Assembly: GCF_004959775.1 (NCBI RefSeq)
Contig: NZ_SJZG01000007.1
Span: 62,001 to 126,000, forward strand
DNA length: 64,000 nucleotides
Reading direction: 5' to 3'
From: Agromyces sp. H66
Lineage (GTDB): Bacteria > Actinomycetota > Actinomycetes > Actinomycetales > Microbacteriaceae
Each line of letters begins with the position of its first letter. The first letter of the stretch is position 1. Of the stretch, positions 44,000-52,534 are shown piece by piece. The notes below the pieces were generated by a model. That model did not search any database and was not told where the DNA came from. It worked only from the letters and a program-made list of their open reading frames with translations. The position numbers and the translations under genes are program-made.

Positions 44000-44005
44000 T
44001 ACGCT
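44000..44005 (+). promoter_or_regulatory. -10 box of rseP-type gene, leaderless
   Basis: TACGCT, then 6 bases, then the GTG at 44012; no ribosome site is visible. Confidence 0.55.
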
Positions 44006-44011
44006 CGACGG

Positions 44012-45337
44012 GTGGATTCCGTGCTCGCCTTCATCGTCGGCGTCGTCATCATCGTGATCGGCCTGGCCGTCTCGATCGGCCTGCACGAGATCGGGCACCT
44101 CGTGCCCGCCAAGCTGTTCCGCGTCAAGGTGACGCAGTACATGATCGGCTTCGGCCCGACCATGTGGTCGAAGCGCCGCGGCGAGACCGAGTACGGCGTG
44201 AAGGCGATTCCACTCGGCGGCTACATCTCGATGATCGGCATGTTCCCGCCCGCGAAGGGCGAGCAGGCCGGCACCGACAGCACGGGATTCTTCCGCGGTC
44301 TCGTGCAGGACGCCCGCGACTCGAGCACCGAGTCGATCACGCCGGGCGACGAGGACCGCGCCTTCTACCGCCTTCCGGTGTGGAAGCGCATCATCGTCAT
44401 GCTCGGCGGTCCGTTCATGAACCTCGTGCTCGCGGTGGCGCTCTTCGCCGTGCTGCTCATGGGCTTCGGGGTGGCGCAGCCGTCGACCACGGTCGCGACC
44501 GTGAACGAGTGCGTGCTGCCCGCCACCAGCGACCGCCAGACCTGCGAGACGGGCGACCCGGCCGCGCCCGGCGCGGAGGCCGGCATCCTTCCCGGCGACC
44601 GCATCGTCTCGATCGACGGCACTGCCGTCGAGTCGTGGACGCAGTCCACCGCGATCATCCGCGACCACCCCGGCGAGCCGCTCGACGTCGTGGTCGAGCG
44701 CGACGGCGTCGAGGTCGCGCTCACCGTCACCCCCATGTTGAGCGAGCGCTACGTCACCGACGAGCGAGGCCAGCTCGTGACGGATGCCGCGGGCGAGCCC
44801 GTCACCGTGCAGGCGGGCTTCGTGGGCATCGGCCCCGCATCCGAGACGGTGCGCCAGCCGGTCACGGCCGTGCTCCCCGCCGTCGGCGAGAACATCACCG
44901 GCGTGGTCGGGATCATCCTGAACCTGCCGCAGCGCATGGTCGACGTCGCCGAGGCCGCCTTCGGGCCCGGCGACCGCGATCCGAACGGTCCCATCTCGGT
45001 GGTCGGCGTCGGCCGGGTGGCGGGTGAGATCGCGAGCCTCGAGGAGATTCCGCTCGCCTCGAAGGCCGCAGGGCTCATCGGCATCCTCGCGTCGCTGAAC
45101 ATCGCCCTGTTCGTCTTCAACCTCATCCCGCTGCTCCCGCTCGACGGCGGACACATCGCCGGCGCCCTGTGGGAGGCCATCCGGCGCGGCTTCGCGAAGC
45201 TGTTCCGACGCCCCGATCCGGGCCCGGTCGACCTCGCCAAGCTCATGCCGGTGACCCTCGCGGTGGTCGTGGTCCTCGGCGCGATGAGCGCGCTCCTCAT
45301 CTACGCCGACCTCGTGAAGCCGGTGCAGCTGTTCTGA
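44012..45337 (+). CDS. RseP/Rip1-type intramembrane zinc metalloprotease (site-2 protease, M50)
   Basis: 441 residues. The zinc-binding HEIGH is at residues 25-29 in the first membrane helix, and the third ligand is in NLIPLLPLDGGH near the C-terminus. A PDZ domain lies between (AEAGILPGDRIVSIDGTAV). Four membrane helices are apparent. The family cleaves anti-sigma factors and other membrane substrates; in mycobacteria Rip1 controls envelope stress responses. It is downstream of dxr but has its own leaderless start. Confidence 0.93.
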   Translation: MDSVLAFIVGVVIIVIGLAVSIGLHEIGHLVPAKLFRVKVTQYMIGFGPTMWSKRRGETEYGVKAIPLGGYISMIGMFPPAKGEQAGTDSTGFFRGLVQDARDSSTESITPGDEDRAFYRLPVWKRIIVMLGGPFMNLVLAVALFAVLLMGFGVAQPSTTVATVNECVLPATSDRQTCETGDPAAPGAEAGILPGDRIVSIDGTAVESWTQSTAIIRDHPGEPLDVVVERDGVEVALTVTPMLSERYVTDERGQLVTDAAGEPVTVQAGFVGIGPASETVRQPVTAVLPAVGENITGVVGIILNLPQRMVDVAEAAFGPGDRDPNGPISVVGVGRVAGEIASLEEIPLASKAAGLIGILASLNIALFVFNLIPLLPLDGGHIAGALWEAIRRGFAKLFRRPDPGPVDLAKLMPVTLAVVVVLGAMSALLIYADLVKPVQLF

Positions 45338-45345
45338 CTCGGTCG

Positions 45346-45361
45346 TACTCCCGCGGGAGTA
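45346..45361. promoter_or_regulatory. 16-bp perfect palindrome, candidate operator of two-component system
   Basis: TACTCCCGCGGGAGTA is fully self-complementary and sits 58 bases before the histidine kinase start. There is no loop and no T-run, so it is better suited to binding a dimeric LuxR-type regulator than to termination of the upstream protease gene. Autoregulation by the response regulator encoded two genes later is the likely reading. Confidence 0.55.
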
Positions 45362-45407
45362 GCACGTGAGCGTCCGACGGGCCGATCCCGGGCGGATGCC
45401 GCGGCGA

Positions 45408-45413
45408 TACGAT
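45408..45413 (+). promoter_or_regulatory. -10 box of histidine kinase gene, leaderless
   Basis: TACGAT with 6 bases to the GTG at 45420. The spacing is the reason for choosing this start over the GTG at 45366. The 16-bp palindrome lies 46 bases upstream of the box. Confidence 0.55.
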
Positions 45414-45419
45414 CGGGGG

Positions 45420-46592
45420 GTGCCCGTCACCGACGGTCGACCCCACTGGGAGGCACGGTGGGACGGACGACCCGACCGCTTCCGCCCGCCGCCCGGCGCC
45501 GTGCTGTGGATCCCCGTCGTCATCAGTCTCCTGGTGCAGGTGCCGGCGGCGATGAGCAGCGTGTTCTGGCACCGACCGGGGGTCGCCGCGGGGCTTGCGC
45601 AGATCGCGCTCGCCGCGGTGGGGCCGATCGCGTTGCTCGCGTCGCGCCGGTACCCGGGACCGACCGTGGCGTTCGTCGCCGCCGCGGCACTCGGCTATCT
45701 CCTGCTCGTCCGCGACGACGGGCCGCCCTACCTGGCCCTGGCATTCGCGATCGTGCTGGCGGTGGCGCGCCGCGCGCTCGTCTGGGCGGTCGTCTCGGTG
45801 GTGATCGCCTGGGTCGCCGCGATGGTGTTCGCTCCGATGGTGGGGTTGGCGTGGCATCCGTTCCGGATCGCCCTCGTGACACTGGGGCTCGCCGCCTGCT
45901 TCGGCATCGGCGCCCTCGTGCGGGTGCGTCGGGACCGGGCCGCCGAGCTCCAGGCCGCGGCGATCCGCCGCCGCCGCACCGCCGAGGAGCGCGAGCGAAT
46001 GCGCATCGCCCGAGAGCTGCATGACGTCATCGGGCACGCACTGTCGCAGATCAACGTGCAGGCGAGCGTCGGGCTGCACCTCATGGATCGGGATCCCGAG
46101 CAGGCCCGCACCGCGCTCGGCAGCATCAAGGAGACCTCGAAGACGGCGCTCGAGGAGGTGCGGAGCGTCCTCGGGGTCATCCGGAGCGAGGGCGACGCGC
46201 CGCTCGCCCCGCAGGCCGAGCTCGCCGAACTGCCGCGCCTGCTCGCCGGGGTGCGCTCGCCCGGTTTCGAGGCCGAGCTCGTCGACCGGCTCGCCGAGCC
46301 GCCCGGCCGCGCCGTGCAGTTCGCGGCGTACCGCATCGTGCAGGAGGCGCTCACGAACGTCGTGCGGCACGCGGATGCCACGCGGGCGATCGTCGCCCTC
46401 GAGCGGCTCGACGACGAGCTGCTCGTCACCGTGGACGACGACGGCCGAGGCTCCCGGGGCGCGGAGGAGGGCACCGGCATCCTCGGCATGCGCGAGCGGG
46501 CGGCGCTCCTCGGCGGCTCGGTGGAGATCTCGGCGTCGCCCCGCGGCGGCACGCGCGTGACCGCACGTCTCCCGTGGGGGGCGACGGCATGA
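45420..46592 (+). CDS. NarL-type sensor histidine kinase (HisKA_3)
   Basis: 390 residues. Four or five N-terminal membrane helices with short loops (sensor in or near the membrane, as in DesK/LiaS types) are followed by the dimerisation helix with phospho-acceptor His201 in RIARELHDVIGHALSQINV. The HATPase domain has ALTNVVRHADA (N box), VDDDGRGSRG and GTGILGMRERAALLGG. It couples to its response regulator by an ATGA overlap. The stimulus is unknown; membrane or antibiotic stress is typical for this architecture. Confidence 0.9.
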   Translation: MPVTDGRPHWEARWDGRPDRFRPPPGAVLWIPVVISLLVQVPAAMSSVFWHRPGVAAGLAQIALAAVGPIALLASRRYPGPTVAFVAAAALGYLLLVRDDGPPYLALAFAIVLAVARRALVWAVVSVVIAWVAAMVFAPMVGLAWHPFRIALVTLGLAACFGIGALVRVRRDRAAELQAAAIRRRRTAEERERMRIARELHDVIGHALSQINVQASVGLHLMDRDPEQARTALGSIKETSKTALEEVRSVLGVIRSEGDAPLAPQAELAELPRLLAGVRSPGFEAELVDRLAEPPGRAVQFAAYRIVQEALTNVVRHADATRAIVALERLDDELLVTVDDDGRGSRGAEEGTGILGMRERAALLGGSVEISASPRGGTRVTARLPWGATA

Positions 46593-47251
46593 TCAGGGTC
46601 GCGCTGGCCGACGACCAGCTCCTCGTGCGGGCCGGCTTCCGGGCGTTGCTGCAGGCGGAGGACGATCTCGACGTCGTGGGGGAGGCGTCGACCGGCGAGG
46701 AACTCCTCGCGCTCGTGCGTCGCGAGCCCGTCGACGTGGTGCTCATGGACATCCGGATGCCGGGTGGCGACGGGCTCTGGGCGACCGAGCAGATCGCGGC
46801 CGACCCGGCGCTCGCGGGCGTCCACGTCGTGATCGTGACCACGTTCGAGCTCGACGAGTACGTCGCCCGCGCGGTGCGGGCCGGAGCGAGCGGGTTCCTC
46901 GTGAAGGACACCGAGCCCGAGGACCTCATCCGCGCGGTGCGAGTGGTGGCGGGCGGCGAGGCGCTGCTCTCGCCGGGCGTGACCAAGCGCCTGCTCGAGC
47001 GCATGGCCGTCGGCCTGCGGGACGCCCCTGACGAGGAGCGTCTCGCGGCACTGACCGACCGCGAGCGCGAGGTGCTGCGCCTCGTCGGCCAGGGGCTCAC
47101 CAACGACGAGATCGCGGCTCGGCTCGTGCTGAGCCCGCTCACGGCGAAGACCCACGTGTCGCGCATCATGTCGAAGCTGCATGCACGCGACCGGGTCCAC
47201 CTCGTGGTGGTCGCCTACGAGTCGGGGCTCGTGGCACCCGGCTGGCAGTAG
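46589..47251 (+). CDS. LuxR/NarL-family response regulator
   Basis: 220 residues. The receiver domain has acidic residues near position 8-9, phospho-acceptor Asp54 in VVLMDIRMPGGDG, Thr in VTTF and Lys in FLVKDTEP. The C-terminal LuxR helix-turn-helix is LTDREREVLRLVGQGLTNDEIAARL with AKTHVSRIMSKL as recognition helix. It is the partner of the kinase just upstream and the best candidate to bind the 16-bp palindrome at 45346. Confidence 0.93.
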   Translation: MIRVALADDQLLVRAGFRALLQAEDDLDVVGEASTGEELLALVRREPVDVVLMDIRMPGGDGLWATEQIAADPALAGVHVVIVTTFELDEYVARAVRAGASGFLVKDTEPEDLIRAVRVVAGGEALLSPGVTKRLLERMAVGLRDAPDEERLAALTDREREVLRLVGQGLTNDEIAARLVLSPLTAKTHVSRIMSKLHARDRVHLVVVAYESGLVAPGWQ

Positions 47252-47275
47252 CATCCGTCGCCTGCTCCCTGGGGA

Positions 47276-47292
47276 GGAGGCGAAGTGCCTCC
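47276..47292 (+). terminator. Possible weak terminator after response regulator gene
   Basis: GGAGGC-gaagt-GCCTCC forms a 6-bp stem 25 bases after the response regulator stop. It lacks a T-run and the stem is short. It lies in the 124-base gap before the SHOCT gene, which holds no other recognisable signal. Confidence 0.3.
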
Positions 47293-47375
47293 ACCGGGCG
47301 GATTCGCGGATGCCGCCGCCGCACGAGCATGGTCTCGACGGCCCATCCCGGGGTCGCATGATCAAGGGACACCTC

Positions 47376-47681
47376 ATGCTCGCCACCCTCGCCACCCTCG
47401 CCATGGACACCCACTACGCCGGACCCTGGAGTGCCGGATTCGGATGGGTGTTCTTCCTCATCCCCGACTTCTGGATCCTCGTCATCGGCCTCGTGGTCTT
47501 CCTCGTCAGCCGTCGGCGGCACGCCTGGGCGAACGGCGGCCCCGAGGGCTACGGCCCGCCGTGGGCGCGCGGCGCGAGCGCCGAGTCCACGCTCGCCGAG
47601 CGGTTCGCGAAGGGCGACATCGACGAGTCGGAGTACCGCGCACGCCTCGAGGTGCTGCGCGCGAACCGGCCGAACGCGTAG
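47376..47681 (+). CDS. Small membrane protein with SHOCT domain
   Basis: 101 residues from the ATG at 47376 behind aaggga (47364-47369); the ATG at 47358 is an alternative. One membrane helix (VFFLIPDFWILVIGLVVFLV) is followed by a basic stop-transfer segment, a Gly/Pro-rich linker and a C-terminal SHOCT motif (LAERFAKGDIDESEYRARLEVL), which is thought to mediate oligomerisation. It follows the two-component system and may belong to its regulon; the function is unknown. Confidence 0.75.
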   Translation: MLATLATLAMDTHYAGPWSAGFGWVFFLIPDFWILVIGLVVFLVSRRRHAWANGGPEGYGPPWARGASAESTLAERFAKGDIDESEYRARLEVLRANRPNA

Positions 47682-47688
47682 CACCCGA

Positions 47689-47758
47689 AGCTCGTGCAGG
47701 AAGATGGGCTCCATCCCCGGTCCCAGCGGAGGATGGGCCCCTTTTCCTGCACAAGCTC
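47689..47758. repeat. Palindromic repeat A, 3' of SHOCT and ltrA genes
   Basis: The left arm from 47689 (AGCTCGTGCAGGAAGATGGG) and the right arm up to 47758 are imperfect inverted copies, best in AGCTtGTGCAGGAA and CCATCC. The right arm is nearly identical to that of a second element at 49125-49156. It lies between convergent genes, and its right end contributes to the ltrA stop codon (47757-47759). It probably acts as a terminator for both genes. Confidence 0.65.
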
Positions 47759-49010
47759 AGGGCGCCAGGAGGTGATCGAGCGCCGCAGCCTGGTGGCGGT
47801 GGCCGACCGTCTCGTAGCCGACCACGACGATCAGCGGCGACGCGGCGGTGATCAGGATGCCGACCCCGAAGCTCGCCCCGGCGGCCACCGCGACGACCGC
47901 GAGCACGAGCACGAGGATGCTGCCGATGAACAGCCAGATGTGGAACGGGTCGAACTGCCGCAGCAGCAGCGAGTACACCGTGAACAGCGCGATCATGAAG
48001 ATGCCGACGGGCACGACGACCGTGAGCAGTGCCTGCACGATGCCGATGTGCGCGATGCCCTGGATCTCGTATGCGGCGACGTGCAGGCCCGCGCCGGTGC
48101 CGGCAAGCGCGGCCAGGACGAAGTAGTGCCCGTACCCCCACACGAATCCGCGCTCGCGGAAGCGGTGGAGCACCTTCCCCGACGGCATGGTGAAGTACGA
48201 CCACCACAACCCGAACGCCAGTGCGGTGCCGCCGAAGGCGACGAGCACGGTCTCCACCGACCATCCCTGCTCGTCGACCACGGCGGAGAGCGCGAGGATC
48301 GTGCCGAGCACGATCTCGCCGAGCGTGATGATGACGAGCAGCCCGTAGCGCTCGGCGATGTGATGGGCGTGCCACGGGGTGCCGCCGTCCCGGCCGTGCT
48401 CGGCGACGTACGGCCCGACGACTTCGAGGATGATGAGTGCCGCACTGAAGGCCAGCGTCGGGGCGAGCGGGAGGTTGACGAAGATGAGCGCCACCCAGCC
48501 GACCTGTGCGACCGACACGAACGCCGCGTAGGTGAGCGCGGTGCGCCGGCGCGACGGGTCGTGCTTCGCGGCACGCAGCCACAGCGCGACGGTGGCGACG
48601 CGCATCACCACGTAGCCCGCGACGACGACGCCGTTGTCGACGTGCCGACCCTCGTCGAGCGAGTGGAACAGGTCGGGCAGGCCGAGCGCGAGCACCAGCA
48701 CTCCGAGCATCTGCACCATCGTGGCGACGCGGAAGAAGATGTCGTCGTTGTCGTACGCCGAGGCGAGCCACGAGTAGTTGATCCATGCCCACCAGATGGC
48801 GAACACCGCGAACGCGAACCCGACGATCGCGGGCCACCAGTGCCCGAGCTCGAGCAGGTGCGCCGTCTGCGCACCGGCCTGGCTGAAGGCGACGACGAAC
48901 GTGAGGTCGAAGAACAGCTCGAGGGGCGTGGCCGAGCGATGCGGTTCGTCGGGGTCGCGTCCGGTCATCCGCCGCAGGCGGTGGTCGAGCGGCAGATGCG
49001 CGAGTGCCAT
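47757..49010 (-). CDS. Low temperature requirement protein A (LtrA) family membrane protein
   Basis: 417 residues from the ATG at 49010; longer in-frame starts run into the palindrome at 49085. The family signature TPLELFFDLTFVVAFSQ occurs near the N-terminus, then about eleven to twelve membrane helices with WWAWINYSWLASAYDNDD and AERYGLLVIITLGEIVLG. LtrA was named for a Listeria gene needed for growth in the cold; its biochemical activity is unknown. It ends in Pro-stop formed by a CCCTGAGC sequence that starts repeat A. Confidence 0.88.
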   Translation of the reverse strand: MALAHLPLDHRLRRMTGRDPDEPHRSATPLELFFDLTFVVAFSQAGAQTAHLLELGHWWPAIVGFAFAVFAIWWAWINYSWLASAYDNDDIFFRVATMVQMLGVLVLALGLPDLFHSLDEGRHVDNGVVVAGYVVMRVATVALWLRAAKHDPSRRRTALTYAAFVSVAQVGWVALIFVNLPLAPTLAFSAALIILEVVGPYVAEHGRDGGTPWHAHHIAERYGLLVIITLGEIVLGTILALSAVVDEQGWSVETVLVAFGGTALAFGLWWSYFTMPSGKVLHRFRERGFVWGYGHYFVLAALAGTGAGLHVAAYEIQGIAHIGIVQALLTVVVPVGIFMIALFTVYSLLLRQFDPFHIWLFIGSILVLVLAVVAVAAGASFGVGILITAASPLIVVVGYETVGHRHQAAALDHLLAP

Positions 49011-49084
49011 GCGGCATATCGTCGCATGCCCGCGCGCGAGGGTCGAGCGGCGGCCGTCCGGTCGCGCGATCGCGCGGCCGCGCA

Positions 49085-49156
49085 AGGCCTGCGCAGGAGA
49101 AGCGGCCACATCCCGTACCTCAGCACGGGATGAGGCCCCTTCTCCTGCACAAGCTC
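49085..49156. repeat. Palindromic repeat B, between ltrA and thiolase genes
   Basis: The 32-base arms 49085-49116 and 49125-49156 match at about 26 positions around an 8-base loop (acctcagc). The right arm shares nearly all of 28 bases with repeat A. It begins 20 bases after the thiolase stop (both on the minus strand), so it probably terminates that gene. It is the second copy of a dispersed palindromic family. Confidence 0.7.
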
Positions 49157-49175
49157 TCGTGCGGTACGAGTCCGC

Positions 49176-50360
49176 TCAGCGCGACAGCAGCAGCGCCTCG
49201 CCCTGGCCGCCGCCGCCGCAGAGCGCGACCGCGGCGCGACCGCTGCCCCGACGCGACAGCTCGAGCGCCGCGTGCAGGGCCAGTCGGGCGCCGGATGCGC
49301 CGATCGGGTGGCCGACCGCGATGGCGCCGCCGTGCACGTTGACGATCTCGTTCGAGATGCCGAGTTCGCGGGCCGACTGCAGCGAGACCGCGGCGAACGC
49401 CTCGTTGATCTCGACGAGGTCGAGATCGCCGGCTCCGAGGCCGGCCTTCTCGAGCGCGGCCGCGATGGCGTTGGCGGGCTGCGAGTGCAGCGAGTTGTCG
49501 GGGCCGGCGACCTGACCGGCGGCGCCGACCAGCGCGAGCCAGGGGAGCCCCCGCTCTTCGGCCCACTCGCGGCTCGCGACCACCACCGCCGCGGCGCCGT
49601 CGGAGAGCGGCGAGGAATTGCCCGCCGTGATGGAACCGTCGGCCGTGAACGCCGGACGCAGCTTCCCGAGCACCTCGACGGTGGAGTCGGGCCGCACACC
49701 CTGGTCTTCGGCGACGACGACGGGGTCGCCCTTGCGCTGGGGCACCTCGACCGGCACGATCTCGTCGGCGAACACGCCCGCGGCCTGCGCCTGCCCGGCG
49801 CGCACGTGCGACGCGGCGGCGATCTCGTCCTGCTCGGCCCGGGTCATGTCGTAGCGGGCGTTGAAGCGCTCGGTCGAGGCGCCCATGGACTCGTGGTCGA
49901 ACGCGTCGGTGAGGCCGTCGTTCGCGGCGTGGTCGACGAGCTCGACGCCGCCGTAGGCGAAACCGGCCCGTGAGCCGGGCAGGAGGTGCGGGGCGCGCGT
50001 CATCGACTCCTGGCCCCCGGCCACGACGACGGATGCCTCGCCGAGGCGGATCAGGCGCGCGGCATCCGTGATCGCGACGAGGCCCGACAGGCAGACCTTG
50101 TTGACGGTGGTGGCGGGCACCCGCCACGGGATGCCCGCGGCGACCGCGGACTGCTTGGCGGGGTTCTGGCCGGCGCCGGCCTGCAGCACCTGGCCCATGA
50201 TCACGGCGTCGACGTCATCGGGGGAGACGCCGGCCTTCTCGAGGGCGCCGCGGATGGCGACGGTGCCGAGTTCGACGGCGGTGCGGCCGGCGAGGTTGCC
50301 GCTGATGCGCGCGAAGGGCGTGCGTGCTCCGGCGATGATGACGACATCGGGGACGGTCAT
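49176..50360 (-). CDS. Acetyl-CoA acetyltransferase (thiolase II)
   Basis: 394 residues. The acyl-accepting Cys90 lies in [10 protein letters not shown]. The catalytic His is in [20 protein letters not shown] and the second Cys in [13 protein letters not shown]. Length and motifs fit biosynthetic/degradative acetoacetyl-CoA thiolases (AtoB/PhaA type). It is divergent from the transporter/CoA operon and would split acetoacetyl-CoA made by the CoA-transferase at 59162-60600 into two acetyl-CoA. It has its own promoter with a 44-base leader and a gaaggag ribosome site. Confidence 0.93.
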   Translation of the reverse strand: MTVPDVVIIAGARTPFARISGNLAGRTAVELGTVAIRGALEKAGVSPDDVDAVIMGQVLQAGAGQNPAKQSAVAAGIPWRVPATTVNKVCLSGLVAITDAARLIRLGEASVVVAGGQESMTRAPHLLPGSRAGFAYGGVELVDHAANDGLTDAFDHESMGASTERFNARYDMTRAEQDEIAAASHVRAGQAQAAGVFADEIVPVEVPQRKGDPVVVAEDQGVRPDSTVEVLGKLRPAFTADGSITAGNSSPLSDGAAAVVVASREWAEERGLPWLALVGAAGQVAGPDNSLHSQPANAIAAALEKAGLGAGDLDLVEINEAFAAVSLQSARELGISNEIVNVHGGAIAVGHPIGASGARLALHAALELSRRGSGRAAVALCGGGGQGEALLLSR

Positions 50361-50410
50361 GGTTCGGTGAACTCCTTCGTTCGAGTTGCGTGCGCTTCGA
50401 CTTCCAGCCT

Positions 50411-50416
50411 ATTGTA
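50411..50416 (-). promoter_or_regulatory. -10 box of thiolase gene
   Basis: TACAAT on the minus strand, about 50 bases before the ATG at 50360. It is the best-looking promoter hexamer in the divergent region; the -35 is not clear. Confidence 0.5.
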
Positions 50417-50426
50417 CGTTTCTGAG

Positions 50427-50446
50427 ACCTGAACCACCTGTCAGGT
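50427..50446. promoter_or_regulatory. Candidate operator in thiolase/ABC operon divergent region
   Basis: Inverted repeat ACCTGA-n8-TCAGGT, with a second nested one GAACC-n8-GGTTC (50431-50448). It lies just upstream of the thiolase -10 and about 45 bases before the first gene of the divergent operon. The TetR protein encoded at 56843 would be the obvious candidate to bind it. Confidence 0.35.
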
Positions 50447-50491
50447 TCGCACTGCACACGTCCAGCCATTTCACTGTCGAGAGGCATTCAC

Positions 50492-51691
50492 ATGCGGGCT
50501 ACGAAGAAGTACCTCGCGACGGCGATCATCGCCGCCGCATCCATTGCACTGGTCGGGTGCGCACCGACCGCGGCGACCGGCGGCGGTGACGCGACGGACG
50601 CCGGCGCTCCGGTGAAGGTCGCGATGCTCACGTCGCAGACCGGACCGCTCGCCGCCTACGGGGCCGCGTACACCGCGGGCTTCGAGGCCGGCCTCGACTA
50701 CGCGACCGACGGCACCGGCACGGTCGACGGCCGCGAGCTCGAGATCGAGTGGGCCGACGACCAGGGCAACCCCGACACCGCGGTCTCGAGGGCCAAGGAC
50801 TTCATCGGGCAGGGTTACCAGATCCTCGCCGGCACCGCGGCGTCCGGCATCGCCACGGCGCTCGCCGAGCAGGCCGCGCAGAACAAGATCCTCTACATCT
50901 CGGGCCCCGCGGCCGCCGACGCCATCACCGGCGTCAACGAGTACACGTTCCGGTCGGGCCGGCAGACCTTCCAGGATGTCGCGACCGCGGGCACCTTCAT
51001 CGGCGATCCGGCCGGGAAGAAGGTCGTCGTCTTCGCCCAGGACACGGCGTTCGGCCAGGGCAACCTCGCGGGCGTTCAGGCCGTGCTCGGCGGCCAGGGC
51101 GCCACGGTCGAAGGCGTGCTCGTCGCCGAGGACGCCACCGAGTTCACGCCGTTCGCGCAGCAGCTGCTGGGCGCCTCGCCCGACCTCGTCTTCGTGGCGT
51201 GGGCCGGGGCCTCGTCGGGCGCCATGTGGACCGCCCTCGCCCAGCAGGGCGTCTTCGACGCCGTGCCCGTCGTCACGGGCCTCGGCGACGTCGCGACCTA
51301 CGGCGCATACGGCGACGCATCCGACAAGATCTCGTTCCTCAACCACTACTTCGGCGGCGCCTCCGGCACCGACGCCGAGGCGGCGATGATCGAGCACCTC
51401 GAGGCCGCGGGCGCCGAGGCCGACCTGTTCTCTCCCGACGGCTTCGTCGCCGCGCAGATGATCGTGCAGGCCATCCGCGAGGGCGGCGACACGGTCGACG
51501 GCATGATCGAGGCGCTCGAGGGCTGGACGTTCGAATCGGTCAAGGGCGAGATCACCGTTCGGGCCGAGGACCACGCGATGATCCAGCCGATGTACCAGGC
51601 GCGGCTCGTGCAGGACGGCGGCGACTGGGTGCCCGAGCTCGTCGAGACCATCGACGCCGAGACGGTCGCACCGCCGGTCGCCGGCGAGTGA
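50492..51691 (+). CDS. Branched-chain-amino-acid-type ABC transporter solute-binding lipoprotein
   Basis: 399 residues. A signal peptide ends in the lipobox LVGC with Cys23. The mature protein is a periplasmic-binding type I fold (VKVAMLTSQTGPLAAYG, ARAKDFIGQGYQILAG-like, FAQDTAFGQGNLAGVQAVL) of the LivK/HAAT class. These proteins bind amino acids, amides, or aromatic and small carboxylic acids. Next to acyl-CoA ligase, 3-hydroxybutyrate dehydrogenase and CoA-transferase, a short-chain acid is more likely than leucine. The ribosome site is gagagg at 50475-50480. Confidence 0.88.
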   Translation: MRATKKYLATAIIAAASIALVGCAPTAATGGGDATDAGAPVKVAMLTSQTGPLAAYGAAYTAGFEAGLDYATDGTGTVDGRELEIEWADDQGNPDTAVSRAKDFIGQGYQILAGTAASGIATALAEQAAQNKILYISGPAAADAITGVNEYTFRSGRQTFQDVATAGTFIGDPAGKKVVVFAQDTAFGQGNLAGVQAVLGGQGATVEGVLVAEDATEFTPFAQQLLGASPDLVFVAWAGASSGAMWTALAQQGVFDAVPVVTGLGDVATYGAYGDASDKISFLNHYFGGASGTDAEAAMIEHLEAAGAEADLFSPDGFVAAQMIVQAIREGGDTVDGMIEALEGWTFESVKGEITVRAEDHAMIQPMYQARLVQDGGDWVPELVETIDAETVAPPVAGE

Positions 51692-51778
51692 CCCGAGGCC
51701 GCCCGCGCCGCGCACCGGCGCGGGCGACCTCGCCCGACCTCGACCTCGGACCCCACCTTCCAACGCAGTGAGGCAGCC

Positions 51779-52534
51779 ATGACCGACCACCCGATGCTCC
51801 GTCTCGAGCACGTCGGCCTCCGCATCGGCGGCGCGCGCATCCTGGGCGACGTATCGCTCGACGTGCCGGCGGGCGAGATGCTCGGCGTGATCGGGCCGAA
51901 CGGCGCCGGCAAGACGACGCTCTTCAACGTCGTCTCCGGCGTCATCCGCCCGACCGAGGGCCGCGTGCTGCTCGACGGGCAGGACGTGACCCACGTCGCG
52001 ATCCACCGCCGGGCCGCCGCCGGCCTCGGGCGCACGTTCCAGACCTCCAGCCTCTTCCCGGCCCTCACCGTCGTCGAGAACGTGCGGCTGGTCGCCCAGG
52101 CGCACGCCGGCGGCGCGACGAGCGTCTTCCGCACGCCGCGACGTACGGATGCCGCGACCACGCGCGCCCTCGAAACCCTCGCCGAAGTCGGCCTCGAGCA
52201 CCGCGCCGAGGCCGTGGCATCCGGTCTCTCGCACGGCGAGAAGCGCAAGCTCGAGATCGCCATGCTCATCGCGATGGACCCCAAGGTGATCCTCCTCGAC
52301 GAGCCCATGGCCGGCGTCGGCTCGGCCGACGTCCCGGCGCTCACCGAGGTCATCCGCGGCCTGCACCGAGGCGGCCGCACCGTGCTCATGGTCGAGCACC
52401 ACATGGAGGTCGTGCTCGGACTCGTCGACCGCGTCGCGGTCATGCACCACGGCGAGCTCCTCGCCGTCGACACGCCGGAGGCCGTCATGGCGAACCCCAC
52501 CGTGCAGTCCGCCTACCTCGGGGAGGCGGTGTGA
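51779..52534 (+). CDS. ABC transporter ATP-binding protein, LivG type
   Basis: 251 residues. Walker A is GPNGAGKTT. The signature is degenerate: LSHGEKRKLEIAMLIA in place of LSxGQ, as usual in LivG. Walker B is VILLDEPMAGVG, and the switch His is in MVEHHMEVV. It pairs with the LivF-type gene that starts with a 4-base overlap. Gap of 87 bases from the binding-protein gene, with no clear separate promoter. Confidence 0.9.
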   Translation: MTDHPMLRLEHVGLRIGGARILGDVSLDVPAGEMLGVIGPNGAGKTTLFNVVSGVIRPTEGRVLLDGQDVTHVAIHRRAAAGLGRTFQTSSLFPALTVVENVRLVAQAHAGGATSVFRTPRRTDAATTRALETLAEVGLEHRAEAVASGLSHGEKRKLEIAMLIAMDPKVILLDEPMAGVGSADVPALTEVIRGLHRGGRTVLMVEHHMEVVLGLVDRVAVMHHGELLAVDTPEAVMANPTVQSAYLGEAV

